Below are positions 49,891-63,262 of a stretch of DNA of 64,000 nt, piece after piece (positions within the stretch are counted from its first letter, which is position 1; each line of letters begins with the position of its first letter). The stretch is from Gorsachius magnificus (Eukaryota; Chordata; Aves; Pelecaniformes; Ardeidae): assembly GCA_034008185.1 (NCBI GenBank), contig CM067082.1, positions 86,985,684 through 87,049,683 on the forward strand, read 5' to 3'. The notes beneath the pieces are model-generated. The model was not told the DNA's origin. It was given only the letters and a program-made list of their open reading frames with translations, and did not search any database. Made by a program: the position numbers and the translations under genes.

Positions 49891-52126
49891 TCCTAAAAGC
49901 CTTTTTGTCCATGAGATTCCATGGGCGTCCCGTCAAGCTCCCTGGTGGCTGCTGGAGTGAGGGGTGAGCCAGCGGTACCTGGGAGGGAAGTCTGAGGAAA
50001 TGATGCTGTTCTGCTTTTCTTGCAAAGTCCTCTTCTAAGAAACCTGATCGTAATGTTCTTTATTCTTTCTTGTTAAACGTGGTGTGTGTTAAAAGGCTGC
50101 TGAGAGTAGGCTGCTCTGGGTTGTCTTTAAATGCAAGCCTTAAGGAAAAACTGAAACAGCAGATGAATAGAATGGTTGTGGTTTAGCTTGCGCCATAAAC
50201 ACTGTTTTTCGTTTTAAATACATTTTTGGAAGGTGAGGGGAAACCAATTACAATTGAGTTTAAAGCAGGCAGACTTTCCCTTATTTGACTAAGATGCGTG
50301 ATTCATCTTGACCAGCTTTTTCTTCATTTTTAAGTCACTCTGCTTGTGCCGCATTTGTTCCCTGAGCTCGTTTTGTTAACCTTGCCTCCTGAACAAATGA
50401 AGTGCCTGTTGTCGGGTGTACCCGCTGGTCACAGTTGGGGACACCTGTATTTTCACCTGCTTCTCTATGTAGGCGGAGGACAATTCATCTTGCAGATTTT
50501 TTTCCAGCCTTTGAAAACTTTTTTTGGGAATTGTGCAGGTTATGTGAATACACTTAAAGGTCCTGTTTTTCCATTGCTTTCACGTTTCTGTGTGTGCTCG
50601 GAGTGCAGAGGTAGTAAGCTAAGGTGTAACAGTTGGTACTTTCATTAGCAACTGTGGTGCACACAAAAATCCCAAATCTGAGCGAGAAAGGTAAATTGAC
50701 GTTGGGTCTAGCAAGGACCCTCAGGGCCGTCGCAGACAATGAAGCTGTAGGCTTTTTGCCCAGCAAACACCACAGAAATCCTGCCCAGTTTTCCCCCCAT
50801 GTCTCACAGATCACAGGATGCCTGCCAGCTGCCCCGCAAAAAAATGAAGAGCAAAGGAGTAAAAGACCAGTGCCTGCAGCTGTAAGCTGCTGGGGGAGAT
50901 ATGCCTGGGAGCAGGGGAGATCGGGGGTTTCCCTGGGTGTCTTGGGTCCTCACAGCAGCGCAGCAGCTGTCTGGTGATGTTCCCAGGTGGGACGTGGACT
51001 GTCTTTGGTGTTGGAGAGGGAAGAGAAAATATCTAACATGCAAACTCTTCCTGCTGCTTTGATATGAGGAAAATTTCCTCGCAGGTCTTAGCCTTTGCAG
51101 GTATCATCTTTGCATGTGAGAGTTTGTCATAACTCAGTAATTGGGTGCCTACAGGCTCTTGCCACACTCTCGTGGCACCGAGGCTTTTTCCCTAACTGGG
51201 GTCAATCTCTGATGCTTCACAAGATGATGGAAAAAAAAGGCTCAGGCTGTCGATGTAAGTCATGAAACGCGGGACTAATGCAGTATAACTGTGGGCCAAA
51301 TGAATGTGGGGAAAAATGATGATCGCATCCTGCTTCATCGCGTCCTAGCGGTACTGGCAAATTTGACACCTCTGGTCTCATTTCCCAAGTTTCAGGTTCC
51401 CATTTCGGGAGCTGCAGGAGCAGTGGTTAAGTAGGACAAAGCACACCCCAACTCCTCTCCTAGTGTTTCGCGTGGTTGTGTGTATGCTGCGCTCGCTTCC
51501 CGTCCTGCTCAATGCCATCAGCTTTCTTCTAGGAAAATGTAAAATTTACAGTGGGAGAGTGTTGGAGGTAGCTAGTGAGAGATGCAAAATGCAGGTGCTG
51601 TGTATTGACTGTGGGGAAAGGATCTGCTTTTGTTGGAATTTGGCTTTTTTGGTCTGACTCGTGACGTCCGTACTGGTATAAGGACATGTGCATTAATATG
51701 TGGAGAAGCACTGACTGAACGTCACTTTCCAGTGATGGCCCCGGATGCGAGTTTCATTTTAGATGAAGTTTGACATTAGATCCTTATTATACATGACTAA
51801 GAATGAACTCAAAGGATCTCCAACTTCATGCAACATTATTTCAAGTGGTATGCAGCCAGGGGGTACCCTGTGTCAGGGTAACTGGTTTAATTGGGGTATT
51901 TTTCAAGAAAATGAGACAGTTTCATGATAATGGGGGAAAAACTATAGAGTTTAACAGAAACAGCATTAACAGATTGTTTGTCTCTTGGAATGCAATCAGC
52001 AAGCAATAAGTGTTGCTAAATGGATACAAAATTTAAGTGACTATTAATAAAGAAGCAGCTAAATAAATATTTCAAGAAAACAGTGAACTCAAATTGCAAT
52101 AAATTTTATTATTTAGAGCACTTTTA

Positions 52127-52250
52127 AGGCCCCAGGACAGGAATATATCTGCATTCAGGAAAGCACTTAAGCATGTGCTTTCCTGAATAGGGACAGTCTA
52201 AGGCTTATACTTAAGTGCTTTCCTGAACGTGGGCCAAAGCCTTCTAAGAG
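52127..52250. repeat. Ancient palindromic repeat (MITE-like), cruciform-forming
   Basis: Arms 52153-52166 and 52175-52188 are a perfect 14-bp inverted repeat with an 8-base loop (TTAAGCAT). The left arm also pairs over 18 bp (52154-52171) with 52210-52227. Outer ends GGCCCCA and GGGCC are complementary as well. The TTCAGGAAAGCACTTAAGCA word belongs to an old palindromic repeat of sauropsids ('ATTCAGCAAAGCACTTAAGCATGTGCTTAA'). I cannot name the family securely. The inverted repeats themselves are seen directly. Confidence 0.7.
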
Positions 52251-55200
52251 TTTATTTTAAAGACACTCTTCCCTTAATTAAAACACTTGGTTGAATTTAA
52301 CAATTAGGTGTCAGCTTGCTTACTGTCACACAGCAACTTTCTGTAGCAGCAGGCAGTAGCACTATACAATGACTGAGGTCAGGAAGCAAAGACTGCTTCA
52401 TCAGTTGACACTGGGAGAGGAAACTTGATTTTTATGGGCCTCCCAATAGTTCCCTCCAGCAAGAGCTGGCGGTCTAAAATAAATTGAAGAGCTCCCCCAA
52501 GAAGCAGCCCAAAACTGTTTACAGGGTCTGCAGCGGAACCAGCCTGATCTCAAGGCTTCTCCCTGCTGCAGTGGTGCTGAGCAGCGCTGGAGCTCTTGCT
52601 GGTGCTGTCGGTACACATGGCTGGACCGCAGTCGTCCTGCCAGATGTTTTGTTCTGTTTACGCAGACATTAAATTTTTATTCAATCATTCCTCATGAGCA
52701 TCCAGTTGCTCTCTTTCTCACTTGGGTGGCTGGGAGCCAGTCGTGCTAATGGCACTATCAGATGAGCTAAAGAAAGTGGAGTCATTGCAATGCTGCTTCT
52801 CTTCCCACCGGGGTCTCTGTGGCTCTGAAACGTAGGATGGAGTGTTGCTCGCACCTCCTGCCCTTCCCCACATTTGATGTTCACTGCTTCCTACCTGGTG
52901 GAGCAAGACTTGCCAAAGGAGTTAGGAAGTTGCTTTGCTGGGAGGGAGAGGTGGGACTCGGTCATGCTAGTAATGATGAAAAAGAAGCTGTTCTGGAATG
53001 CGTTGCCAGGAGGTCCCTGTGCCCCGAGGAGGTGGCCTTCAAGCATCTCCTGCAGTGCCAGGCAAACATAGAAACATTAAGATTTTTGAGCAGCTTGGAG
53101 GCAGACAAGTAACTTTGAGAGGATTTCCATACAGAGCCCACCCGAGGTCCTGTACTTTGGGCATCCCTGTCCAAAAGCAGAGTTGGTGCCAAGTGCTGGC
53201 AGTGGTGATAGACTCTTGCCTTGTGGCAGCCTCAGCTGACCCACGGAGGAGGAAATCCACTCTTTGGTTTTTCAAAGGAGACAGACTTAAACGAGGTGTA
53301 TATGATTTGAAAGCCTATTGCATTTAGCAGGTTTAGCGGGCCTGCCCTTTGCGTCGTAACCAAAGCAGTTCAGTGTCTTCTCCCCCTGGTCTCACTGCCA
53401 GGACTTGGCTCCGTTGTTACCATGGTTGTCCTGTCTCGCTTATTTTTATTTTCTTTGCTCCACAATTTGAGATCTGTAATTGCAGGATAGCACACAGCCA
53501 TCTAAGCCATTGCCTTTGTGTGGGTGTCTGCCTCTGAGTGACACCTGCGTAGGGTTTTCCTCAGGTTGCAAGAACCTTGGCTTTTCAAATCAGCATTTAA
53601 TTTCTGAAGTCGATAGGTGTTAGCTGTGGCCAGGCCTTTAAAGGTGAGATGAGAGCAAGTCTGTGCTGCATTCAAAACTGCTCCTGAAAGATTTTCCCGT
53701 AGAAAGCCTTGTGTGCTGTTGTCCCCTCCTCATCCTCTTAGACGTGATTTCTACCATGAGCTTGGGAGGACCGAAGGCTTGTTCTTGGCTCCTCCCATGG
53801 CAAGGAGACAAGGAATGAAGAGGAAAATATTTTTTGTGAAAAAAGGCAAAGAAAGATGTAAGGTTTGGTAAGCAAAGACTGCAAATTTGATTCCTGATAG
53901 GTTGAGTTTTCCATTTTATAGAGAACGTGCCAGAATACTACAGTAAAATACATAATGTGTTTCCTCCGCCTTCCCATTGTAAAACTTGAGAGTCATGGCA
54001 TATTAACCAAAACCAGATCCATCCATTGAGTGTCCATACTCTGAAGCAGTATAGGGTGGGGTGAAGCTGGTATTAATAGGTCTTTTCGTCACAATAAATT
54101 TTCCTGGTAGATGTGGGTGGTTCAGACTCAGTGAAGAAATGGCTCAGAAGCGATCAGTCTCCACCCAGAGAAGCAGGAATTTGTAGCAGGGAGTGTCCCA
54201 CATACCGGTAATAAAAAATGATGGCTAACTGAAGAGGCTTTTCTTCAAGGGTTTTATTTTAAGTTCAGGTGAGCTAAGGTTTAGTTAGCACCAAGACACA
54301 TTTTGGTTCCCCATCTGTTTTCTGATGTAACTCAGTCTGCACTCCATAGGTAAATCTGCATTTGATTAAGAGCTGGCTTTAGGCTGTCATCTTCTCACTT
54401 CTGTCCCGGCGCACCATAAAAAGCCCTATAAAATATGGAGGGTCTCGAGGGAGTTGGCGTTTGCAGTGCTAACTGACACAAACCCAGCATTTTTGTGAAT
54501 TTGTGTCATTATGTAAATTGTACATTCTCTTCAGAAATTTATCTATTTATTTGTGGGGTTAATTGCTATTTCTTTTCTAGCGGGGCTTGGAGTTCATAAT
54601 GAGAAGCCTGTGCTGGGCGTTGTACCGATACATAACAGAGAAGGCAGCTCTGCCCTTGACAGCTAAGAGGACATGATGGGATGATAGGCGTAACAAAAGG
54701 GGTGGAGGACAGAGTAACAAAATGCACAGAGATTAACAGACAAATATGTGGCTACCCACATTAAACAAATGATTTGAAATACAGTGCGTTATGTTTCAAT
54801 TACGTGGGAACATGTATTTTGTAGTATTTCATATCAGATCTGGAGATCTAAATTTTTTTTTCCTCTTTAAGGAAAAGTCAGAATTGGACAAAAATTATTT
54901 GTGTATATGCAGAGTAGTCTTCTCTACCTAATCTTGCTTCTGTGTCCCTGGGAACTGTGTGGACATGGAAATAATTTTTAGGTTGGTGAAACTGAAACGG
55001 AAAACGAAGCATTGGTGATGTCTGGGTTTGGCACTTGGACATCTGATCACGAAGCGGTAAGGGCCGTTTTGAACTCTTTGCTTGGTGGAGAGCAGAGGGA
55101 TCAATTCTGTTGTGAAATGATGAACTTGTATTGACGGTTGGTCTCCGCAGAATGTACAGAATCACCCTGCTTTTTGGAGAGCGTGGTTGTAGGGACTCAG

Positions 55201-57987
55201 GCGAGTCAATTGAACGGGAGGAGAGCAGACGAACCTCTATTTCAGTGCAAAGCCCAAACATGGATGGAAAGGAACCTTTTCCCTTAAAATCAGCTTTTCT
55301 GGGGGGATGGCGTGAGTTCATGTGGGGTTCGTGACACACAGGAGTCACGGAAGTAAAGGCAACCTGCCATTTCCTGCCCACGCTGTTTGCTTGGGGCATC
55401 TTCAGTGGTCGTAGGGATGGCTTTGCATTTGGTGGTAGATTCTGCAGGGCAGCTTACGGGCTCCTTGTAGGTGAGGAGCACATTCTTCCCACATCTGCTA
55501 GATGGACTTTCTGGCTTTCCTTCTACGAATAGTCATTTTGATGTCCACACGGTAAAATCACTGAGACTAGGTGGGTGAGCAATGGACAAAAGTTGCCCGA
55601 GGAGCTCAAAAAGGACAATGTGTTCCCATTTCCTGCAGTAAAGTTGATGTTTGTCTCAGCTTTGAGTTTCTTTGCTGTGGGCTCTCTGCAGCAGTTGAAG
55701 ACAGTCCATGCCTCGGTGGAGGAACATTTTCTGTTCAGCTATGCAATGGCTTGTAATTTGATCGAGTAATTCTGAGATGGTCACATTCTTGTGGACGAGC
55801 GTGGGAGGCTGTGTGCCACGTCGCACCCTTACTGTCTCGGGTTTTACCATTTAAGCCTCCTGTTTGCTGATTACATAAATGCTGAGGTTTCATTCTTTGG
55901 GCTTCATTTCTGGGGCTTCCTGTTCTTCACTCCGAAGAAAGCAGCCACCTCCACCACAGTCCAGCCAGCGTTCACGATGTCCCTTCTAGGCTGGCTTCGT
56001 ACACCCTGTGGTTTGCACTGATGAACTGCTGGCTCTCGTGGGTGAGAGATGGTGGATACCGGGGCGAGTGGGGATGCTTACGGGCTCCTCTGAAATACAT
56101 GGCAGTGAGAAATTCAGATGGTAAATCAGGCCCCTGGTTGGTGGTGGTGTGAAGAGACCAGCAGCAGTAAGCCAGGCTGGGGCAGAAAAAGTGGCCAGAA
56201 ACTGGGGACGGGTGCCCATGTTGGTCAAAGATGGAGGGGAGAGGTGCATAGGGCTGGTAAAACAGGTGAGTCGGTGAGCAGGAGGCGAGAACATTTCTGC
56301 ATGGATCCCTGGGTGGATGAGTGAGTGCAGGAGCGAGTGCGATGGCTTACTGGCGTGCTGCATGAGCAGGTTGGGTTTCAAGGCTGCGTGCAAGGGTGCT
56401 GCTGGGCTTCTGGCGGTAGCTGGGATAGCATTGCAAAAATGCAACACTTCTCTTGGAAGGAATGGTAAATGGTGACATTCTTAAGAGTTGTGAGACGCTG
56501 GATTACCCTACGAGCAATGTTTTGCAGGAGTGGACAAGTTTGTAAAGCAAGTTGCTGTAATTTTGCTGCTGTAGACTTTCAGCGGTGTTCCAACCTAAGT
56601 CTCAACCACAACTGCAAGAAGGGGGAAAAGGCTCTTGGGCTCTGGGTGCCAGGGTTCCAGCTGCAGGTTGTCTTTCACCCTCTCCTCCTTAGAGGATGAA
56701 TTGGGTGCCAGCCTAGCCCCCTCCACTTCCCAGCACCAGCCTGAGCATCCCTGCCACGGGTAGAAACTTATTTCAAACCCTTATACAGCATACATGGGAA
56801 GGCTGGGCATGGCCTTTCCTTGCCCCTTCTTCTGCAAGTGCTGGGAGCCACCAGCTTGTAGTGTTTTTGGAGTCTGAGCTGGCAGTAGCTACCAGCAGTG
56901 AGAAGATGCAATCTGCTTGAAATGAACCCTCCTACTCCCACCTACCTTCAGAGGTGAGAGGTATCCTTCTGATTAGTTCTGGTAAATACTGATTTTGGTA
57001 TTGTGTAAGTATGACATGTCATGAGTTGCATTGCTGGATTTCAGGATTATTGTTGGTCAAGTTTTTGAAAAATGAACATTTTAGCTTTTTTTAGCAGAAG
57101 AACTGAAGTGGGCTCTGGTTTGGGCTTTTTAAGGGCATTATTAATTTTTCTATGGAAATTGAAAAGGGAAGGGGAAGAAAATGAGAAAAAATTAGAATGT
57201 CTTTTCCATTAAGAAAGATTCTTTCTTCCATCCTTTTACTGGCATATGTGGTGGATATTTGTAAAATTTTCTTTCATTTTTTAAGAGCCCCCAGCCATTT
57301 TTTCTCAGAGAAAATATTTAAAATATGGAAAGTCTCATTTTCCATTTATTTCATTTTGGAGGGCTTTTCTTGCTATGAGCTCAGTTTACCAGTTGGACCT
57401 ACCTAATTGGTCTCTCGAATCCATTTTTGTCAGTGGATCTCTGCCTAACAGTTGTCCCCTTCTTTTTGGCAAGAGTAGGATTATAATGAGAGAACCAGCC
57501 AAAAGATACAGAGTGGGCATAAATTAAACTGTTTAGTCCAGACAATTTATGCAGAAAATGTGCATCTCATGCGCTGTGAAAAAAACACTGGGGGGAAAAG
57601 TATAGTCTTTTGAAGGTTAGCTTGTAGAGTGCAAAGAAAATAACCAGGTCGCTATACTTCGGAGCAAATTTTTTTCTTCCCACTAAAAATAATTGAAAAA
57701 TCAGTTCTTCTCATACACTCATGCATGAGTATTTCTTTCACGGTGTTGATCTTGCCTTTTCATAACTTTTTCTTGCACAGCGCTTCAAAAATTCCTTTGC
57801 TGTCTTTCTCAGATTTTATCTCGGAACATGTGTTTTTGTCATTAATTTCATTTTTAGGCATTCATTGTTTTAGCAACTTCTTACAGTCTTACCTGCAGGC
57901 TGCGTGTATCTCAATATCAGTCCGTGTCTTATAAGTGCAATTTCTTCCCCCACTCCCCGAAAGACTCCCCCAGCAGTGCATCAGTGT

Positions 57988-58140
57988 CATATTGTGGAAG
58001 CCACTGCCAAAGGATGTTGTGGAGGCTGGAGGTATGAATGGTTCGAAAAAGGATGGAGATAATGCATCTACTGGTAACTGATAAATGGGATGATCTTCAT
58101 TTCCCAGGAAGCTGCTAAGCTTCTGATGGCTGGAAAACTA
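57988..58140 (+). mobile_element. Old CR1 LINE 3' fragment
   Basis: Blocks TGTGGAAGCCACTGCCAAAG, GATGTTGTGGAGGCTGGAGG, ATGAATGGTTCGAAAAAGGA and GGAGATAATGCATCTACTGG, then a weaker tail, match the old amniote CR1 form 'GTGGAACTCGCTGCCACAGGATGTTGTGGAGGCC..AGTATAAATGGGTTCAAAAAGGA..AGATAAATTCATGGAGGATA'. Diverged, with no coding part. Confidence 0.72.
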
Positions 58141-58654
58141 TGTGCCAGGGTACAGATCCTTCCGTCTCATCTTTTGCCTTGCGTTTGTCCCTAAACATTT
58201 CTTACTGGGCACCCTGGAGACAAGATGCTGGTGTGTCTGAGTCTTTGGTCTGGTCCATTAAGGCTGTTTCTGTGATCTCGCGAATCAGACTTTGGTTAGT
58301 GCTCTTCATTTTTGTGGTGCAAGCAGCACGTACCTCGTCAGCAGTACAATGGTGGAAACCTGTGGGGAAATGCCACCCATCTCTTGGCTTCTTGCCTGCA
58401 GAGTTCACATTTATAAAAGCTGAAGAACTGAGGTAACCACCAGGTGAGAAGAATTACAGTTTTCAACCTTTTGTAGGCACTGAGATTACACCCAAAAAGA
58501 TGTTTACTTGTGTCCTGGATGAGCTCCTGAGTGAATTCGTCATGCACCTGAGGGAAGGATTTAGTTCTGGTGTCTTACCCATTTGTATGATGAACCATTT
58601 CAGTGCTCGACAGAGGTGCTTAATCGCTTGTGGCTGTACGTAACCTTCTCTCCA

Positions 58655-58800
58655 AAGCACTTCACAGATTACTGGAGACCACGAAGGCCCAAAAGGTGGC
58701 TGTTCGCTTTGCACAGGGCTAAGCTGAGGCATGTGAGTGAATAAGCATGACTTGCTCAGTGACACATCACAGACTGAAGGATCAGCCTCAGCCCTGCAGC
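58655..58800 (-). mobile_element. MIR/CORE-SINE fragment, antisense
   Basis: The order CTCCAAAGCACTTCACAGAT, later GGGCTAAGCTGAGGCATGTG, ATGACTTGCTCAGTGACACA and TCACAG fits the reverse complement of MIR ('CAAAGCGCTTTACA ... AAACTGAGGCACAGAGAGGTTAAGTGACTTGCCCAAGGTCACACAG'). A second half-copy of the same family lies at 43205. Confidence 0.65.
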
Positions 58801-59246
58801 AGCTTTTGGTGACTGTATTTTGATTAAGCAACTGAAATGGGGGGGCAGATCCTTCAGCTTTTGAGCTTGTTGTAGAGCAATGCTGGGCGACTTTATTGGA
58901 AATTGTCCCTTCGCTCGCCTCTTGCTGGTCATCTTTCCTGGAAGGCTTTGGTCAGACATTGCCTTAGAGAAGCCTGCCATCAGGACAGGAGCTTGTGCGC
59001 AGGGCACGCAACCACAGCTTTTTGTCATTTCACCCCCATGAGCCTTTTCCTGCCTGAAAACTGCAGGGGGTGGGATTGCCAGCCTTCCTTTTGTGTGTAT
59101 TTCTAGAGCAGAAATGAGCAACAAAGATCAAACTCCTCAGGTTGTTGTCTTGGCTGAAAAGAATGTGGTATTTAATATTTTGGTTCTTTGCTTTCGGGTT
59201 TTTTTCTGCTGCTGAGTTTTCCTGTAGAAGCTTAAAAAGATACCAT

Positions 59247-59260
59247 TATATATATATAAA
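59247..59260. repeat. (TA)n microsatellite
   Basis: About six to seven TA units followed by AAATTT. Confidence 0.85.
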
Positions 59261-60569
59261 ATTTAATACAAAAAGGTGTTAGCTGTAGTTTATTGGCTGA
59301 CTCAAGGATTTGGAATATGTGAAAACAAATATAGGCGTATTATAAGACTCATGATAGAAGTCCTCGACTTGGGAATGAGATGAGGTGCAGTATTGATGGT
59401 ACAAGGGCATCAGCTGCACTGTGGCTGCAGGAAACCCCTTTTTGTTGGCTGGCTGGACAGATTTTGCACCAGACGAGGTGTGTTACGCTTACGAGAAATA
59501 CGTAGGTCCCGGTAACCGCTATTTCAGTTCTAGACTTGTTCATTAAAGGCCCTTGAGCGTATACCCAAGTGGTAGACTATAGACCTGTGAAAAAAGTAAA
59601 CTCACTATTAATATGGGCTTTATGTTATGAGAACTCACACAAGTGCTGACCTTTTGAGGCAAGATTGTTTTGTTTGGACATACCTACAATTAGGAAAAAA
59701 AAAAAGTGCAAACAGCTGTTTCAAGGTTTTGTTTTGGATAAAGTATCCAGTCCGAGTTCAGGATTTTTTTATGCCAAGTTCTGGTTCAGGGCCGGAGGGA
59801 GATCTCACAACTGACTTAGAAAGTCCTGAAATGACTCAGAAAGCAAGCGCCAGCACAAACTGTAATGGTACCGATGGACATCGCTGACCCGTGGATGTGG
59901 AGCAGACAGGGAAGATGAGCCTCCCTGGCGAGTTTGGGGCGCGCTGCCCACCCGCCGCCACTGACCCTGGCCACGCCACACGGTCCTGCCGTCTTTGCCA
60001 AGCTGCAGTCCGGTGATGGGGCTGTTTTGACTGGCCCTGGTCCATGCGCTGTGCATTGTGTTTTGGGGGCAGTGCTGCGGTTTTGTGTGGGTTTTGGATC
60101 CTGGAAGAATTTACTTGTTTTGTGGGGTGGTTTTTTGGGGTCAAATGAGAGGACAATTGGGAATGTACCTGCATGAGAGACAGATACTGATACTTATGTT
60201 GCTGGGACCTGGATTCTAAACATTTATCTTGGAAAATCTGAATCATGTTGATGCTAGCTATTGCTAATAGCAGTGCCTTTTAATTATATTGACAGCAATT
60301 AAATAGAAGGGCATGGAGTTGAGTGAAACAAAAAAAAAGTTTCACAGATATGTGTTCTTGAAAAATAATTTTTTTTTAACTGTATTTGTGCCTCCTTCAT
60401 AGCTGTTAACTGTAAACAAGTGAATACATTGGCAGGGATGTTGGTGAAGGGGTTAAAACTTAGCTGACTATGGGATAGTAAAAGGGAATTCTGAATCAGA
60501 AAGTGTTTGTGTTGGAAAACTATTAAACTCTAAAACAGGAGAAAGAAACACCAGTATCCAGAAGCCTGC

Positions 60570-60764
60570 AAAAATGTCCATGTTGCTGATGCTAAGCAGA
60601 AGAGCTCAAGATTTTAGTAGGGTAGTGCATGTGAAAAAATGTCCATGTTGCTGATGCTAAGCAGAAGAGCTCAAGATTTTAGTAGGGTAGTGCATGTGAA
60701 AAAATGTCCATGTTGCTGATGCTAAGCAGAAGAGCTCAAGATTTTAGTAGGGTAGTGCATGTGA
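60570..60764. repeat. Exact 65-bp tandem triplication
   Basis: Three head-to-tail copies of 65 bp. The word ATGTCCATGTTGCTGATGCT starts at 60574, 60639 and 60704, and each copy ends GGGTAGTGCATGTG. The copies are identical by reading, so the expansion is very recent, or the copy number is an assembly result. 65 is not a multiple of three, which argues against coding. It lies in BMP6 intron 1. Confidence 0.95.
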
Positions 60765-63198
60765 ATGAAAAGAAGCTGCAGATGTAGTGTCCACTAAACG
60801 AGCCAGTAGGTCGGGCAGCAACCGGCTGCTGTGAGCTGCCTGTCTGCAGCTGATGGACCCAGGGAATTAACTGTAGAAAACACTGGAGTGGCTTATTCCA
60901 ACTAACAGACTGGGGATGTTCACAAACTACTCATTGACAACTGGCAAGTGGAGACTGGCAAAAGATAAAGCAGCGCTTTGTGCGGGGAGCACTTCAAACT
61001 AAACAAAGAGCATTAGTTAAACAGATTATTTTTTTTCTTTCCTAAGTTAAAATTTGAAAAGTCACCTTTCACAGCAACTTTCAGGAAAAGTGAGTGTGAT
61101 ATGAATCGCCCTCACCCTCCCTGGTTCACCTGGGAGGTCTCCAGCCAAGCACACATCGTTCCTCTCTGATGTCTGGACCAGTGGGTTTCCAAGATATCTG
61201 ATTTGCTTCTTCCATACGCTTCTCTTAGGTGCTTCTGACAATTTATCTCTTTGAATTTTGTTGTGGCCATTTATTACTTCAGAACATGGATGGTACAAGT
61301 TTGGTTTGGGGTTTGGGGGATGCAAAAGGCCATTTGGAGAACTCTGCAGATCCCTCCGCTGTATTCAGGGGAGCAGGAATTTGCATATGGATAAATCCTC
61401 TGTAAATCAGGTGTATTAGCTCGAGGAGATACATGTCAAGAGCAAGGAGGAAATGCCAGTAGCTAAGCCTAGATTGTTTCACTTGAAATACCTTGGGCTG
61501 CTGAGCTGCTGCTGAATGCAGAGTCCAGGAGAAACACGTCCACGTGCGGCAGCCCTCCCCTGTGGTAGGAGGTGCTGGGTGTTTTGGGGTCCCCAATCCC
61601 AATGCAGGTATAATTGGAGGGTCTTAACCATGGTTCCCAGCTGCAGAAAAAGGACATCCAATTTAGTCCAAAACCATATTCAAAAGAAATGAAAATTGCC
61701 TGACAACTGGAAATCCTGTTTTTCCGCCAGCTCTATACCTGGCTCCGAATTCATCTGCTAATGGAAACAACCTGCAAGATCCTAATTACTGGCTGACAGC
61801 TCGGGACAGAGGAGGTAATGGCACTGTTAAATGTAGGAAGCAGATTTCATCGGTGCTTTGTCAACTGTCCTGCCTACTCAGTCATGTGAGGCAGTGACTC
61901 AGCCGTGGATCCGTGGTCCTGCCCCAGGTCCCTGCCTTGGACCAGATCACTCGGCAGTATGGATGTGATCTGGATCAGCTGTGAACAGATGACATGGGAT
62001 TTTAATGCTACCTCGGTGCTTTTATGTTGACTTTATGTTGCCTGCGGGAGGCACAGACTGACAGATAACTTTGCCAGGAGCCTGCCATTACACGGTCAAA
62101 TAAGTAGCAAAGAGCGGAGCAAACTTAAACCACCAGAGGAAATTTCTACCATATCTTGGTTCTTTATCACATTTTTTTAATTTGGTAGCAGGAGTTTTAA
62201 AGCTGGATTAACCACACCAGCAAACCACAGCATCAGCATTAATATTGATTTTTTTGACCTCATTCCCTCTGTTTTATTAGCCAGATCGTTTTGCAGATCT
62301 GACCTGGAGCTTGGCTCCACAGATGCGTGACGAGGGGCCAACAGCAGCCATTGGGGATGAGGAGATGTCTAGAATGGCATCCTGGAAGCAAAAAGGCAGA
62401 CAGCAACCTCTAAACTGTCTATGCCACCAAAGGATATAGGATGTGGGACTCCCCTCTCAGGGCCTAGGTTCTTCTGTCCTGGCTCTCCAGGTGGCCTCAG
62501 AGGTGCTTCCTCTGCCACTGGCTATTGCTCCCTTCAAACTATGGCTTGTCTTTCCTTCTTCTTCTGGGTTTTTTTGGTTGTTTTTTCCTTTTGGTATTTC
62601 AAAACAGTTTTGCATGGTTTATTTCTTGCTGGAATTCTTGACAGCTTATCATTAGAGGCACAATTTACATATTTGTTTTGAAGCCCAGCCTATGGATCCT
62701 CTCTTGTTCTAAAGAACCCAGAGAAGCTAACACATACGATTTAGTAGTACCATGTAGAACCTTTGAGTGGTTTTTGTGGGACCTTGGTTCTGTGATGGGT
62801 TCATAAACAATAAGCCTATGTGTTCTCAATTAAATCTGTGCCCCAGAAAATGGTGGGAAGTGATGGCCTCCAGCCCCTCCAGAATTCCTCATCCCTGTCT
62901 GTATGCGTGCACGCACGTATACACACCTGCGGATACGCCTAGTTTGTCTGGTAGCCAAATGGTTACACGATTTCATCACAGTTCTTGAAGATGACTGCCT
63001 CCCTTCCTTTCTTCATTGCCAAAAAACCTTATCGTTTTTGTCATTTTAAGAGCAAATGTGAGTAGACCTAATATAGATATTGCACATACGAATGCGTATG
63101 AATGCATGCATATGTAAAAAAAGGAATGAAGTACAGCTGTGCAGAGGGCAGAGCATTGTTTTTTTTTCTCTTGGAAGGGCCACCGCACTATTGATACA

Positions 63199-63262
63199 TA
63201 AAAAAAAAAAAGAAAAAAACAAGAAACCCCCCCCCAAAACCCTAAAAAACCCAAACACCCCA
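63199..63262. repeat. A-rich and C-rich low-complexity block
   Basis: A run of A with single G and C interruptions is followed by nine C, then AAAACCCT and AAAAAACCCAAACACCCC. Confidence 0.85.

Noticed and set aside
52890..53110. Possible CR1 or exon-like segment around CTGTTCTGGAATGCGTTGCC
   Set aside because: Only a short block recalls CR1 ('CTGGAA..GTTGCC'). The flanking order of CR1 landmarks is missing.
54878..55399. 173-codon open frame on the minus strand
   Set aside because: No signal peptide, domain or family resemblance. It is a lone frame inside an intron, and its length is within what chance gives in 64 kb read in six frames.
55986..56447. 153-codon open frame on the minus strand
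   Set aside because: Histidine and proline-rich without any family match, and inside BMP6 intron 1.
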